This document shows, one piece after another, positions 11,152 to 22,844 of a DNA stretch of 64,000 bases. Under the pieces are notes generated by a model that worked only from the letters and a program-made list of their open reading frames with translations, did not search any database and was not told the DNA's origin. Both the position numbers and the translations under genes were made by a program. The stretch lies in NCBI GenBank assembly GCA_009733775.1, contig WOGZ01000001.1, positions 186,001 through 250,000 on the forward strand, written 5' to 3'. Source of the DNA: Alectoria sarmentosa (taxonomy: Eukaryota > Ascomycota > Lecanoromycetes > Lecanorales > Parmeliaceae). Every line of letters begins with the position of its first letter. Position 1 is the stretch's first letter.

Positions 11152-14039
11152 ATGGCTCGCAAGTCCATTGGGCGCGAGCAGCTACCCATCCAGAAATCGC
11201 CTGCGAACTTTGCACCTACGGGAGCATGCCATGTTGAGCACCCTATCAGCTCCGGTGATACTATTGCCATGGATTTCGATGTCACTATGACGGATGGTCT
11301 ATTGGACGAGGGGTATCACACAAATCATGAGAACAAGATGACAAGTAGTTTCGATCTCTTGAGATTTAGTACTCAGCAGCATCTCACGACTTCTGTAGGC
11401 CGTATTGGAGCCTCTAACGCTGGAGCCCGAAGTGATAGCTCTGGTAGCGTTACTCCCATTGACACCGACGGAACTTTGCACGTGCTTGCCCGAGGCGTAA
11501 AATCTCTTGTCCAAGCGATCCAAACGCTTCGCGACCTTGGCGTCGAGATTCTGGGCTTACCGTTACCGCGCATATGTGTTGTCGGTGATCAGAGCACTGG
11601 AAAGAGCTCCCTCATCGAAGGTATCAGTGAGATTAAGGTCCCCCGCCATGCCGGAACCTGCACGCGCTGCCCGTTGGAGATTAATCTTGTTGAGAATTCT
11701 GCAGCCCAGTCTCAGTGGACGTGCAAGATCACGCTTATCACGAAATACCACCACGACAGCGAGCTGCTTGAACGTGCCACAAAAGCGCGTCCTCTAGGAC
11801 CCTGGGTAGCTCAAGATCAAGCTGATAAGTATCACTTCGCTACCCTAACCTCCAAATCCCAGGTTGAGGACGCTCTTTACCGAGCACAGCTTGCGACCTT
11901 GAACATTGGTAATCCTCACAGGGACTACAAGTTGGGATTGCCCTTACCGAGGGACAATCTTAAGGTCAAATTCTCCCCTAACATCATCCAACTTGACATC
12001 TCTGGTCCGGACCTTCCAAATCTGTCATTCTATGATCTTCCAGGAGTGATCAACGTCTCCGAGGTCGCTCATGAAGAGTATCTAGTTACGCTTGTCAAGA
12101 ACCTGGTTACAGAGTATATCAGTACTCCAGAATGTATCAATCTGCTTGCCATACCGATGACAGACGATCCGGCTAATTCCAGCGCATCTCGATTAGTTCG
12201 AGAAGTTGAGGGTGCACGCGTGAGGACTATTGGAGGTAAGGTCTTCTCCATGCTCCCGTTCCGTCGAAGCTTACCTTGGATATAGTGATCACGAAACCAG
12301 ATAGATTTCAGAAAGGAGAGTCGTTCAAACAATGGGATCAGATCTTGAACGGGGAGAGATACGACCTCGGTTTTGGCTATTATGTCGTTAAGAACAACCC
12401 TGATACTACCGTCAGTCATGCTACAGCCAGGATGGAAGAAGAGGCGTTCTTCAGTGAGGAAGATCCATGGTCCACAACGCTGAGTAAATATGAAGAGCGC
12501 TTCGGTACCGCAAAGCTAGTAGCCACCCTTTCGCAAAAACTGACCTCACAGATTCGCACAAGGTATGGTTCCTTTGTTATGCATATGTCTATTAATCTCC
12601 TACTAACGGCTAGTCCATAGTCTACCACACATCAAAGAGCAAGTGAGGCGAAAAGCCATTTCCATTCAAGAGAAGCTCCGAGAGTTGCCAGAGCCACTTG
12701 ACGGCAATCTTCCAGCTAAGCTTTATGGCGATTTGCTCACGTTCGAGTTCGAGTTGGCAAGACATTTTGATGGAGGATATCGGGACTGCCCCTTCCAGAG
12801 AGAATGGCAGGAGACATCTGTTGACTTTCGGAAAGTTATGGAGAGCTCATACCCAGTCGTGATCGTCGCTGCAGCTCAGACTCCGAGCCGAAATGCCCGT
12901 GCCTTTGCATCCTTCGGTGAAATGCCAGGGACACCTACACCCACCAGAAACGTTGCGCCTATATCGATATGTTCCGACTCCGACAGCGAGCAGCCTCCAA
13001 AGACAGGCTCTGCTTCAAGACAGCGCATTGCGAGAAAGCGTCCTCACCCGTCAACGCAATCGACACCTCAGAAGGTCGCGCGCATGAGCGAGGTGCCTCT
13101 ATTCAAGGCCGAGAAGTCGGTCCCAAAGCGTTTCACCCTGGACGAGATACGAAGGATTCGGCACGATTACTACGTCGGAGTGCCCGGTGAAACCGATCCG
13201 AAAGCGACAGAAATGATGATCCAACTTAGTATGGCTCATTGGGAAGATCCGGTTCATCAGTACATGACCCGCACCGGGGACTTATGTCGAAGAATGATCT
13301 ATGAACGTATAATGAATGTCTTTGGGCATCGTCAGAATACCCAGTTCTACAGCGAGCTCACAGGTATCTGCGACGCTTTCCTCACTAATGCCATCGATGA
13401 TCAGCTCAAGCTCGTCAAGCAGATACTGAGCTGGGAGCTCAAAAAGCCGAAGACGTTGAACGATGAGGCCATCGAAATGGCTAGAGATAAAGCAGTCGAG
13501 TATCTCCGAAAGAAGCGACGTGAGAGCCTTGCCAAAGCGTGGCTAGATCAAGAGGAAGAGAAAACAGGAAAACAAACGACTGGACCAGCTCGAATGGATA
13601 AGATGGCAAAGGTCACAGATGCACAACTTGGTCCGGATCCTTACAGCCTGGAAATCAAAGCAATGGGGGTAAGTCAGTCCGGTTCATCCACGCTGGCACC
13701 GCTGATAGGTAGAGAAGTCTGTGCGAGCCTATTATGAGTGTGCGTTTTCTAGGTTTGTGGACATCGTGTGTGCTAGTGTTTACGGCGAGCTCTTCATGAA
13801 ATGCCGCAACGATCTAGTCTCGACCATAAAGCAGCACTTCCGTGCCACCGATCCCGGGGGTAAGCTCTCTGTTTTATTACTGTCTGACGCAAGCTGATTC
13901 CTTCTCAGCCGATCAACGCCTCGCTATCCTTCTAGCAGCAAAGCCTCAAGACGAGCTTCGCCGTGCACAACTGAAGAGAGAAATGGAGACCATCTCCAAG
14001 GCCCAAGAGCACCTTGAGGGTCTCTCTGGAGACGAGTGA
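11152..14039 (+). CDS. Dynamin-family large GTPase
   Basis: Five exons: 11152-12235, 12286-12562, 12621-13668, 13709-13859 and 13909-14039, giving 896 aa. The GTPase domain starts near residue 140 with the P-loop GDQSTGKSSL, then the switch region around GTCTRCPLEI, DLPG (G3) and TKPD (G4). The intron after residue 361 must be removed to reach TKPD. A middle/stalk region follows, interrupted at about residues 530-610 by a Ser/Pro-rich insert with acidic and basic runs. The last 110 residues resemble a GTPase effector domain (VRAYYECAFSRFVDIVC, then LLAAKPQDELRRAQLKRE). Dynamins oligomerise and remodel membranes. The low-complexity insert and the 110-residue N-terminal extension point to the diverse Mx-like fungal dynamins rather than Vps1, Dnm1 or Mgm1. 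The exact role is unknown. Confidence 0.9.
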
Positions 14040-14472
14040 TATGGGTTGTTGCGTAGTTGCTACGCAAAGAACATGATTTTCGACTGAAGGAGACTTTCCA
14101 ATGTCAAGGTGCTTGCATATTGTACCTGTGAATGAGCCCTATTGTCGGAAAAGAGCTGTGTGAAGAGGACTTTCGCCATCGTACGAGGTGTCAATGTGGT
14201 TCAATCGCAAGATAGCAAGATAGTGATCCAATTATGCTACCTCTGCTCCCGTTCCAGTGCTTTGTAGAGTGCTCCATATTGTCGTAGTCCAAGGTTTTCA
14301 GTATTTTATATAGGGCACCTAGCATGAATCATTGCACGTGACCTCAGAACTTCGCGTAACCGTTCATTCTTCATGACTCAATTCCGTCGCACCGCCCACC
14401 TTCCCGTCTTGATTCTCTGCAATCACGGTGACCTGTGACTTTGACACACTTCCTGCGTGTCGTTTACCACTC
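14040..14472. other. Intergenic region, no gene seen
   Basis: 3' flank of the dynamin gene and promoter of the lysyl-tRNA synthetase gene. No domain, repeat or RNA gene was recognised. Confidence 0.4.
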
Positions 14473-16512
14473 ATGTCACAGCCAATGCCGGACGACAATT
14501 GTCCCCAAGGGGAGAGCGACCGGCCGGTAAAGCTTCCAATCCGCACAAAGGACGGGCACGAAGCCATGGACCCAACAGAAGAACCCTCTGGAGAGAAGAT
14601 AAGGTTGTTGTATATCCCGTTCCAACCACCACTCCTTCTGACCCCGTCCCAGCAAGAGTGAGCAGAAGAGACGTCAGAAAGAGAAGGAGCGTGAGGAGAA
14701 GAAGGCGGCCAAAGCGGCCACAGCCCCACCCCAGGCAGAGAAGAAGAACGTGTCTGCTACTGCTCAAGAAGCTGAGCTGACGCCAAACGTACCTCGCTTG
14801 CCGTCCATTTGCTAGCAAGGAAGAATGCTAACTATCGGTCCTCATAATGTAGCAATATACCGAGATCCGTTCGCGCACCGCCCGCGAGCTCCATAGCACC
14901 CATCATTTCGATATTCATGGGGCAAATCCCCCACACAATGAGACTGTGGGCGAATTTATCCCAAAATACGAGTGTATCAAGACCGGCGAGCACCTCAAAG
15001 ATGTGGAAGTTAGCCTTGCAGGCAGGGTTTTCACCAAGCGAGAGGCGGGACCCAAGCTCATATTCTATGATCTGAGGCACAAGGGGGGCAAGCTCCAGAT
15101 CATGTGTCAAGCTCAAGAGGTGGCAGGCCCGTTGGATTTTGAACAACAACATGAACATATCCGGCGAAATGACATTATTTGGGTTACAGGCTATCCGGGA
15201 CGAACAGCTCCAAGGAATCGACCAGAGGGCGAATTGTCCCTGTTTGCAAGAGAAGTTAGATTGCTCACGCCAAGTCTACACCAACTCCCTTCAGATCACT
15301 ACGGTTTTAAGGATCAAGAGCAGAGATACCGACAGAGACATCTGGACTGGATCATGAATGAGACTTCGGTTGACGTCTTCCGCAAGCGTCATGAGATCAT
15401 CCGCTATATCCAACGGTTTTTCGACGGGATGGATTTCATTGAGGTGGAGACCCCTGTTTTGACCGCTATAGCTGGTGGAGCGACCGCCAAACCTTTTATG
15501 ACGCACCACAACGAGCTGAACATGACCCTCTACTTGCGGATCGCACCCGAACTGGATCTCAAGAAAATGATTGTAGGTGGCTTCGATCGAGTCTACGAAA
15601 TAGGCAAGCAGTTCAGGAACGAGGGCATTGACTTGACCCACAATCCGGAATTCACGACCTGCGAATTTTATATGGCATATGCAGATGTGTTTGATGTTAT
15701 GGAAATTACCGAAGACCTCGTATCTGGCCTAGTGAAGCACGTCACCGGCAGCTACGAGACTAAATTTGACCCTCAGACAGGGGAGCAATACCACATAAAT
15801 TGGGCCAAACCCTGGAAGCGTGTCGAGATGATACCAGCCCTTGAAGAAGCGTGTGGTGAGAAGTTCCCACCTAGCACAGAGCTTCACACAGAGGCTTCTA
15901 CCGCTTTCCTCAAGCACATCCTCAAGAAGATGGACGTCGAATGCTCACCTCCGCAAACAAACGCCCGGATGCTGGACAAGCTTGTTGGCGAATTCATCGA
16001 AGAGAAGATTGTCAATCCTACATTCATTACCAATCACCCTCAGATCATGTCACCTCTCGCCAAAGTACACCGCAAGCATCCCGGTCTCTGTGAGCGCTTC
16101 GAAGCCTTTGTTTGCAAGAAGGAGATTGTAAATGCTTACAGCGAACAAAACAACCCCTTCGCGCAACGAGAAGCTTTTGAGGAGCAAGCCAAGATGAAAG
16201 CTCAGGGCGATGATGAAGTGCCGGCCATTGATGAGAGCTTCATAACGGCTCTGGAGTACGGGTTGCCACCGACTGGAGGCTGGGGTATGGGTATTGACCG
16301 CTTGGTCATGTTTTTGACAAACCACTACAACATCAAGGAGGTGCTTGCCTTCCCTTTCATGAAGGATGACCGGAGCCAGGGCAAGGACAAAGGGGTGGTC
16401 GCTGATGGAGAAGCCATGGTGACTGCGATTGATGGGGGGATTCGTAAGTCAAAATCGGGGGATTCGGGGGGTTTTGTGATCTCGTCTCACCCATTGTATA
16501 GTGCACAAATAG
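14473..16512 (+). CDS. KRS1: Lysyl-tRNA synthetase, cytosolic class II
   Basis: Charges tRNA-Lys with lysine. Exons 14473-14603, 14653-14788, 14853-16443 and 16502-16512 give 622 aa. The N-terminal Lys/Glu-rich extension (about residues 44-75) is typical of eukaryotic cytosolic enzymes. It is followed by the anticodon-binding OB fold (GRVFTKREAGPKLIFYDLR) and the class II catalytic core with motif 2 (FRNEGIDLTHNPEFT) and motif 3 (GWGMGIDRLVMFLT). The first intron uses an unusual GTTGTT donor; it was preferred because the join gives GEKISKSEQKRRQK, matching the family pattern. The last intron has a perfect GTAAGT donor and leaves an 11-nt exon ending LHK-stop. The start at 14473 was preferred to an in-frame ATG 45 nt upstream. 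Confidence 0.93.
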
Positions 16513-17013
16513 ATACGGATGGCTGAATTGGGTATCTAAGCCGAACAGTGTAACCATATGAGGGGTCGTCAGCCAATCAGAGGGTAAGCATTTACGTGGG
16601 TTGTACGACCTCAAAAAGTTTCAAAGCTGAGATACCAAGGCCGAGTGAATAGGCAACACGTAGAGAGTGAAGACCATACAGAGCACATTCACAGCTTGCT
16701 TTTCAGTTTGCGTGATATTTCAGTTCATGTGAATTTCCTGTCGGAGAATTTTTCATTCACTCTGGTGATTTGCAGTGAAGTTCTTGCTCTCGAGTTTCCC
16801 TTCACCTCCACCCATCTCCGTTACTTAAGGCCTCTCCAACACCCTCTTTGACTTTCAAATATCCTCAACACACCACGATTCAACACTTGCAATCGCACTT
16901 TCATCCATCCAAACAAGGTGCAAAGCTTTCATTTTCTCACCTTTCATTCGGGTAACAACCCCTCAATTCTTCACGAACCCCCAAAGTTCTTGAGGTGGTA
17001 CAACCTCACCATC
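16513..17013. other. Intergenic region with CT-rich leader
   Basis: 500 bp between the synthetase stop and the next ATG. From about 16795 the plus strand is rich in C and T with CA-repeats near 16860-16900, typical of a fungal 5' leader. No other feature was seen. Confidence 0.4.
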
Positions 17014-19934
17014 ATGGCAAGAACCCTACAGACAGCCAGACTCAACCATCCACCACCTGTCTCCAATCCAACAGCAAATCCACCAACCACGTCTCCTCGG
17101 CTGCACACCGCCTTTATGGAAGTCAAAGTCCACACCGCCAAATGCGACTCGTGTGACAAGCACAACAAGCTGACCCTCTACCGCTGCACAGAATGCGGTC
17201 AGCACGTGTGTTCGTTGTGTTGGAACAAGAAGTTGGCAGATGGGACTCATGATTTCGGTGCTAACCTTCGTGACGTGCCAGAATTGAATGCTAACCGTGT
17301 GATTGAGGACGATGATGCAGATGGCGAGAAAGAAAATGAGAACGAGGGTAGGACGCATTCTAGAAGGAGGGTGCATGTCATTAGCGATGACGAAGATGAT
17401 GATCTCGCCGTGTTGAAGCCTGCTCCCACACCGGAGAACGCAGACGCGAACGATGCGAGTAAGCAACATAAGGAGAAAAAGAACGTCATCATGAACGATA
17501 ATCTCCGTGAAGACCGCGCAGATGAGTTGCCCAGGCTGTGGCCTATTTTGCCAGCTAGAAGACAGCCAGTGTTAAGGCCTGCTGTACCAGCTGCCAACAC
17601 AAGTGTTACCGAGAGTGCAAACGGGGCGACGCAGAGAAACCCTCACAACCATGAGGGGGACAGCGACCCAGAGCACCAGAGTATCGTGCGAGTCTATGAC
17701 GACCTAGGCAGACAGATAATCCCCAGTCCTTATGTCTTCGTCGGCGACGAGGAGACAAACCCTCAAACTTGTCGTCCTTCTCAGTCATCCATGTCCCACC
17801 AACAGGTAAATCATTCTGCTCCTCTTCACGCCCAGCCTGCCACCTACCGCCCACTGCCTGGGGCAGATTTGGATCAGCAGGCGGCTCGCAATCAATATGC
17901 CTTTGCCAACAGCCGACCTACGAATCGTCAAGCTCCTCGTCCCGCTCAGCCTTTGATCGCACAGCAGCAGGCTACTCAGTTGGCTCCTCGTCAGATCCAA
18001 CCCGCCGTCTACCGCCCACGGCCTGGAGCAGATTTGGATAAGCAGGCTGCTCGCAATCAACTTGCTTTCGCCAACTGTAAGCGTATCAACCATCAAGCCC
18101 CTCAACCAGGCCAAGCCTCCGTCTCACGCCAGCAAGGAGTCCATCCGTCTACTCGTCCGGCTCAAACCTCTATCTCTCAGCAACATGCCCAGACTGCGGC
18201 AAACATGGACCAGGTGGCGGCGCGCAACCAACAGGTACACCGCTTAAACCAGCAGGCGGAGGCTTATGCGAATGCGAAGCAGATGGATGCCCGCAAACGA
18301 CAGAACTTGACCTCATATCAAGATACGTGGCTGGCAGCAAATAGTGACCAGGGAGCGGCTCACTATCGGCAGGCATTCATCTCAAACCAGCTGTCGTCGT
18401 CTGGTGCAAATTATGCGGAGGCTCGCGATCGACACCAGGCCTACCTCTCACGACACCCGGCAAATCGTCCAACTCCTCCAGCCCAAACACCGGTCTTACA
18501 TTCGGATGCTACCGAGTCATCTTCTTTCTCAGCTCAAGCCTTCCTCTCACCGGAGCATGCGGCGGTTCTGAAATCTCGTCAAGCCCAGCATCCAATAGCC
18601 ACCCAAGGCCGTCCAAGTGGACTGTCGGGGGGTATCCAAGATCGAGAGGTATGTCTACCAGTCCTCATTAGTTGAACAAGAAATTCTAATATCAGTCTCA
18701 GCGCTCCCCAGAAGTCCTCGACGCAGCCGGCGTTCTTCTGTTCTATGCCGGAGTCGAAAAGTATCCGGGAATCCTTTTCCGTTCGGATCAAGATGCAAAC
18801 GGCGTCTCAAAATTGCTCAGTGCAGCTGATCAGCTTGAAAAAGCAAGCCCTGGCCGTTCCGAATCCCCCTGGGCTTCAAAGACTCTTGTCGATGAATCTG
18901 GGGCAGTTGGAGCACAACCTGTCAGCCCACGTGGTCCTGTAATGAAGCCGAATCCGAGAAATACAGATGCTGATTCAGCGAAGGCCCGCCTGGACAAGCA
19001 TCGGGCTCGTCTTACTGGGTTGCAATCACCATCAGGTACTCGTAATATTGTCTCTGATCTTCCAGCTAACCTGCGAGGTCACCCAAGCTACCGTCATGCT
19101 ACATGGCAGTCTAATTCACCTTCAGGGTCTGCACTCCCTGACACCTCCGCTGCTCAGTTTCAGGGATCGAATTCACGCGGGGCTCGGTCATACCCAAGTC
19201 CGAGGTCCCCTATGTCAGATCATGCAGCTACCTACCTTAATCAGTGGAACTCTGGTCGTGCTGCACTGCCCTCAAGCTCGAATGGTTCTGCCGTCGATGT
19301 ACCTGCTTCTCAGCTTGATCATCCTCGCTCGCCCGTCCCAGCACTGCATTCGCGTTCAACTACCAGTGTTCATGACACCGTAATTAGCGGGACTGAGGGT
19401 GTAGAGGCCGCGGAGGCTAGCTCTCAGGTACCGAGTGCTCCGATGTCCGTGACCGAAGCTCCGCGTGATGTCGATGTTGTGATGGGTGGCCCTGAGGTCA
19501 AGATCCTAGGGGACGAGTCTCGTCGTAGCGAGGCGTGGGCTCTGCAAAACAACCCTTGGACCGCTGGAACAGATAAGGGTACCCAGAAGGCTCGTGCTAG
19601 GGCGTCTGAACCAGTCATTTGGCTGCATGCCGAAGGAACTGCCGAAAAGCATCAGAGAGGCGAGAAGCAAGGTGACCGCAAAACAAGCAAGGAACAGAAG
19701 GCGTCAGGCGATGTCGATGTCGTTGACGCGAGGAAGAGAATCGGCAAGGGGAAGCACTATGATCAGATGGATGAAGATGGTAGTGACGTTGAAATCACGT
19801 CTTGGAGCAAGTTGGACAGCAACAAGGCGACTGGCAAACACCCGGGTTCGAATGCTGGGGCGAAGGAAGCCAAGTCGGGTAGAGACGTCAAGAAAGGCGT
19901 GGCGTACGTCAAGAAGTCAGGGCGGAAGGGTTAG
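17014..19934 (+). CDS. Long Q/A-rich protein with N-terminal zinc-binding motif (957 aa)
   Basis: Two exons, 17014-18648 and 18696-19934; the 47-nt intron (GTATGT, ATATCAG) joins in phase 0. Near residues 48-85 there is a Cys/His motif, CDSCDKHNKL then YRCTECGQHVCSLCW and a distal His, resembling a B-box or ZZ finger. An acidic stretch follows (about 100-130). Residues about 270-500 are Q/A/R/P-rich with imperfect long repeats: two copies of RPxPGADLDxQAARNQ about 55 residues apart, then weaker ones (NMDQVAARNQ, NSDQGAAHYR). The C-terminal half is Ser/Pro-rich, ending in a charged Lys-rich tail. No catalytic domain is visible. The composition suggests a scaffold or nuclear protein, but the function is not recognised. 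Confidence 0.82.
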
Positions 19935-20723
19935 AAGGAGAAGACGACTGCGACATGTGTCGAATAGGAATGTCTTTTGTCGCTGAGATGGATGTGACGA
20001 TAGCAAGCGAGCAGCGATCTTCTTCTTGAGGCGAGATGCTTGCAGCTTAGGGACTTGCACATCGTCATAGACTTGGGATTTGTAGGATAGGGGAACTTGC
20101 ATTCTGTTACTGATGGAAGATTCGGAGATGGCGAGTTTGAATGGAATAAGATATGCAGATAGATACTTTAGCGAACATGGAAAAAATTCCCCAAATTCAT
20201 CTACATTGTTACTAAATTACACCACAAAATATGTCCACACATATTCAGATCTGGACTAGTCGGTCCGTTCGAATGTTGAGTTAGTTCATATACAATACAC
20301 GGATGGACGGTCCAAGGATTTAAATTACCTTAATTTGAAAACGTTTGGTAAGATTCTCAAAGAAAGTGAGCGCTCGCCTCAGGAAAATCACCCAAAATCA
20401 TCTACATTGCTACTGAATTACACCACAATTAGTGTCCACATATATCAGGTCTAGACTAGTCCGTCCGTTCAAATGTTGAACTAGTCCATATATAGTCGTC
20501 CAAATGGCATACGGTCCACGGATGGACGGTTCAATAGACTACCTACTTAGTCCGACTGATAGTCCAGTATTCTGGGGCAGAGTGCAGAATATCGGGCGCC
20601 TTGTCCAGCATCTCAGAAATCCCAAGCCTGGAGACTTGACAATCAATCAGGTCCGTTGTCGTGCCTCTCAAGAGAAGAGCCATCTCGTGTCTTCTTCCGC
20701 CAGACTTCAGATACTACTCTCAA
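19935..20723. other. AT-rich intergenic region holding a direct repeat
   Basis: No gene supported. It contains the two copies of the repeat annotated at 20179-20535. Confidence 0.5.
20179..20535. repeat. Degenerate direct repeat, two copies about 205 bp apart
   Basis: Copy 1 spans about 20179-20320 and copy 2 about 20381-20535. Shared blocks include TCATCTACATTG, GAATTACACCACAA (one mismatch), the region around TCCGTTC.AATGTTGA, and ACGGATGGACGGT. Many differences are C/T or G/A transitions. There is no coding potential. It may be a decayed non-autonomous mobile element; the element class is unknown. Confidence 0.6.
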
Positions 20724-20999
20724 CTACATCATCAAGGCCTTCTGAACGCCCTTTTTGACCCTCGACCAAAAACTGTGTTTTACTGCAAAGAACCCTATCA
20801 GCTTTCTACACACTCTGATATTGACCCAATCCAGACACTTACAGGGCGGCAGACCCTGACTCGCACGCATAGCGTTCTCCGCCTCTCTCTTCTCCTTCTC
20901 ATCTTTTTCTACCTGGGCCTTGATCGCGTCGTAATTGGCATTATCTTCCTGATTCTGAGGGGCGCCACGGGCGCCAGGGCCTATCCAGCCTGAAGACAT
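20724..20999 (-). CDS. Small protein of unknown function (75 aa)
   Basis: Two exons, 20843-20999 and 20724-20794, joined over a 48-nt intron with a perfect GTAAGT donor and a GCTGATAG acceptor. The spliced protein starts MSSGWIGPGARGAP, has a central charged helix (AQVEKDEKEKREAENA) and ends in a W/F/K-rich segment (WFFAVKHSFWSRVKKG). The splice creates the Trp of the PPWFF motif. It looks like a genuine conserved small fungal protein, but I do not recognise its function. No signal peptide or membrane segment is evident. Confidence 0.66.
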   Translation of the reverse strand: MSSGWIGPGARGAPQNQEDNANYDAIKAQVEKDEKEKREAENAMRASQGLPPCKCLDWVNIRVCRKLIGFFAVKHSFWSRVKKGVQKALMM

Positions 21000-21829
21000 G
21001 CTACTTGATGTTGATTTGCGGGGGAAGCTGGGTTGTTGGTGCGGTTGCCGATGTGCTCTGGTATGTCTGGTATTCGGGTAAGGGGAAGGGTGACGCTTGG
21101 CTTGGTTCTTTCGAATGGAAGAGATCAGGGAAAATCGCAAGGCTCAAATCATATCAAGTATATATGTATACATTTGTAAGAATTTCATGTTGAGAGGGGA
21201 AAAGACGATCGCTATATAACCTCGGGAAGAAATAGAGAAGCGAGACAGGACAAATGGTGGCTCCGCAAGTAAAGATGGAAATGCAGTCCAGAATGTAGAA
21301 AGGAGCTGCTTACACCGAACAGAAGAGTGGCTGACAGTGTGGGCATCTTCTTCTCGTCTGTTCTGATCTTCTTCTGATCTTCTTCCGATGCTGCTGTACA
21401 CTGCCTCAATCGAGGTCTCGTGGCACCGCTCTACTGCGGAATTTTGAACTCATGCACCATGTCGATCAATACTGTCGACAAAAGCTGCTCTTCTTTCTGC
21501 CGGATACTGAGTGGGTAGGAGCAGATTTTCAACTTAGCTATTATATTTATATGTATGTCTATTCTTATTCGTATCATGATCAGCACGGTCGTAGGCGCAG
21601 TAAAACTGGAGTTCGTACTAGTCCTTAGCGTTCGTCATCTTATCTTATCAGATCCATCTAAAGTACCTCAATATGTGAACGCGCAGTTCCATGATGCCTG
21701 ATGTCTGCAAAAAATCAAACAGCTTCCCTCTCCTCGCTCCTCTGACTCTGCCACTACCACGGCCGCTGCCACCCTTCTTTTCTCTCTGTACCGCCTCAAC
21801 ATTCTGAGTGAAGATCCTCTGCAATCAAC
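21000..21829. other. Intergenic region, no gene seen
   Basis: Divergent promoter space between the 75-aa gene (minus) and the RING gene (plus). AT-rich in the middle, CT-rich close to the RING start. No repeats or RNA genes were recognised. Confidence 0.4.
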
Positions 21830-22663
21830 ATGGCGTCCTACGAAGGTACGCCACTCCTTCGTTTCGCCCTCCTCATCAAGCCCCCCCCCACTGATCTTGC
21901 TCCCTCAAGTCGAGCACAACGTCCCTAAACCCTCCACCACTGAGCCTCCCCATCCTCCTCGCCGTCCCGATCTCTCCACCTTCTTCTCCACCCTCGAACA
22001 GGTTGACACCAGCAATGTATCAAACGGTAACGCATTGCCGGTACCTGGTGATGTCTCCGCCGCCTACAGAACGCTCGCCGAAGCATTCGAGAGGATGAGA
22101 CCGTATCGGGATGGGGAAGGGCCATTGGATGGCATGATAGAGCTTTTGGTCGCGAACTCGCAGGCGCCGCCGAAGGAGGTGAAAGGGGTTAGTCAAGGAT
22201 TTTTGGATGGTGAGTGAGAGGTCTACTCCTGTGAAGATTGTGATATTGCGCCACTGGTGCTCGAATTTGACAAAAAAGGCTTCTCGGACTGTCTCCGGTT
22301 TTAAGGACACGGTCCCGATGGCTGATCCTGGCTGCGCCTGCAGAGCTCGAGCGTGTACCTAACAAGCTCTTGAAACCCTCAATGGACTGTCCGATCTGCG
22401 GCAACCCTTTCTTAGACGGTATGCCAATACGCGCAATCATTTACAGCTTTCTTAGCTAAGATCAGCTCGTAGATGAATACCCTCTAGTCGTCCGTCTACC
22501 GTGCAACAAGAACCACATGTTCGACCTCGAATGCATAGCACCCTGGCTGAAGCTGCACGCTACATGTCCCCTGGACAGGAAAGATCTAGTAAAGGAGAAA
22601 GGGCCTCCACCACCACCAAAGGATGAGGAGGAAGACGGAGAGTGGGACGACATGTATGCATGA
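21830..22663 (+). CDS. RING-H2-type zinc-finger protein, probable E3 ubiquitin ligase
   Basis: Four exons: 21830-21845, 21910-22209, 22344-22418 and 22473-22663, giving 193 aa. The first exon is only 16 nt (MASYE plus one base). The RING is split by the intron 22419-22472: CPICGNPF lies before it and VRLPCNKNHMFDLECI and TCPLDRKDL after it, giving the spacing C-x2-C ... C-x4-H-x5-C ... C-x2-[DR] of a compact RING. An acidic tail follows (KDEEEDGEWDDMYA). The protein would transfer ubiquitin from an E2; the substrate is unknown. Intron 2 is long for this window (134 nt). Confidence 0.85.
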
Positions 22664-22844
22664 TTGGCGAAATTTTACTGTAGTCTTTGAGCGAGCACTG
22701 TCCAGCGACATGGCACAGATTAGATATCCAGACCAACATTTTAAAAACCGTTCACACAATCATCCACCCATCTCACCCGCCAATACAAGGAATCGTACAA
22801 ACATTGGTCCAACTCCCCAACCATCCCTCGGTCCTTACCCCACC

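Noticed and set aside
22020..22310. Minus-strand frames opposite the RING gene
   Set aside because: Fully explained by the plus-strand RING gene and its intron.
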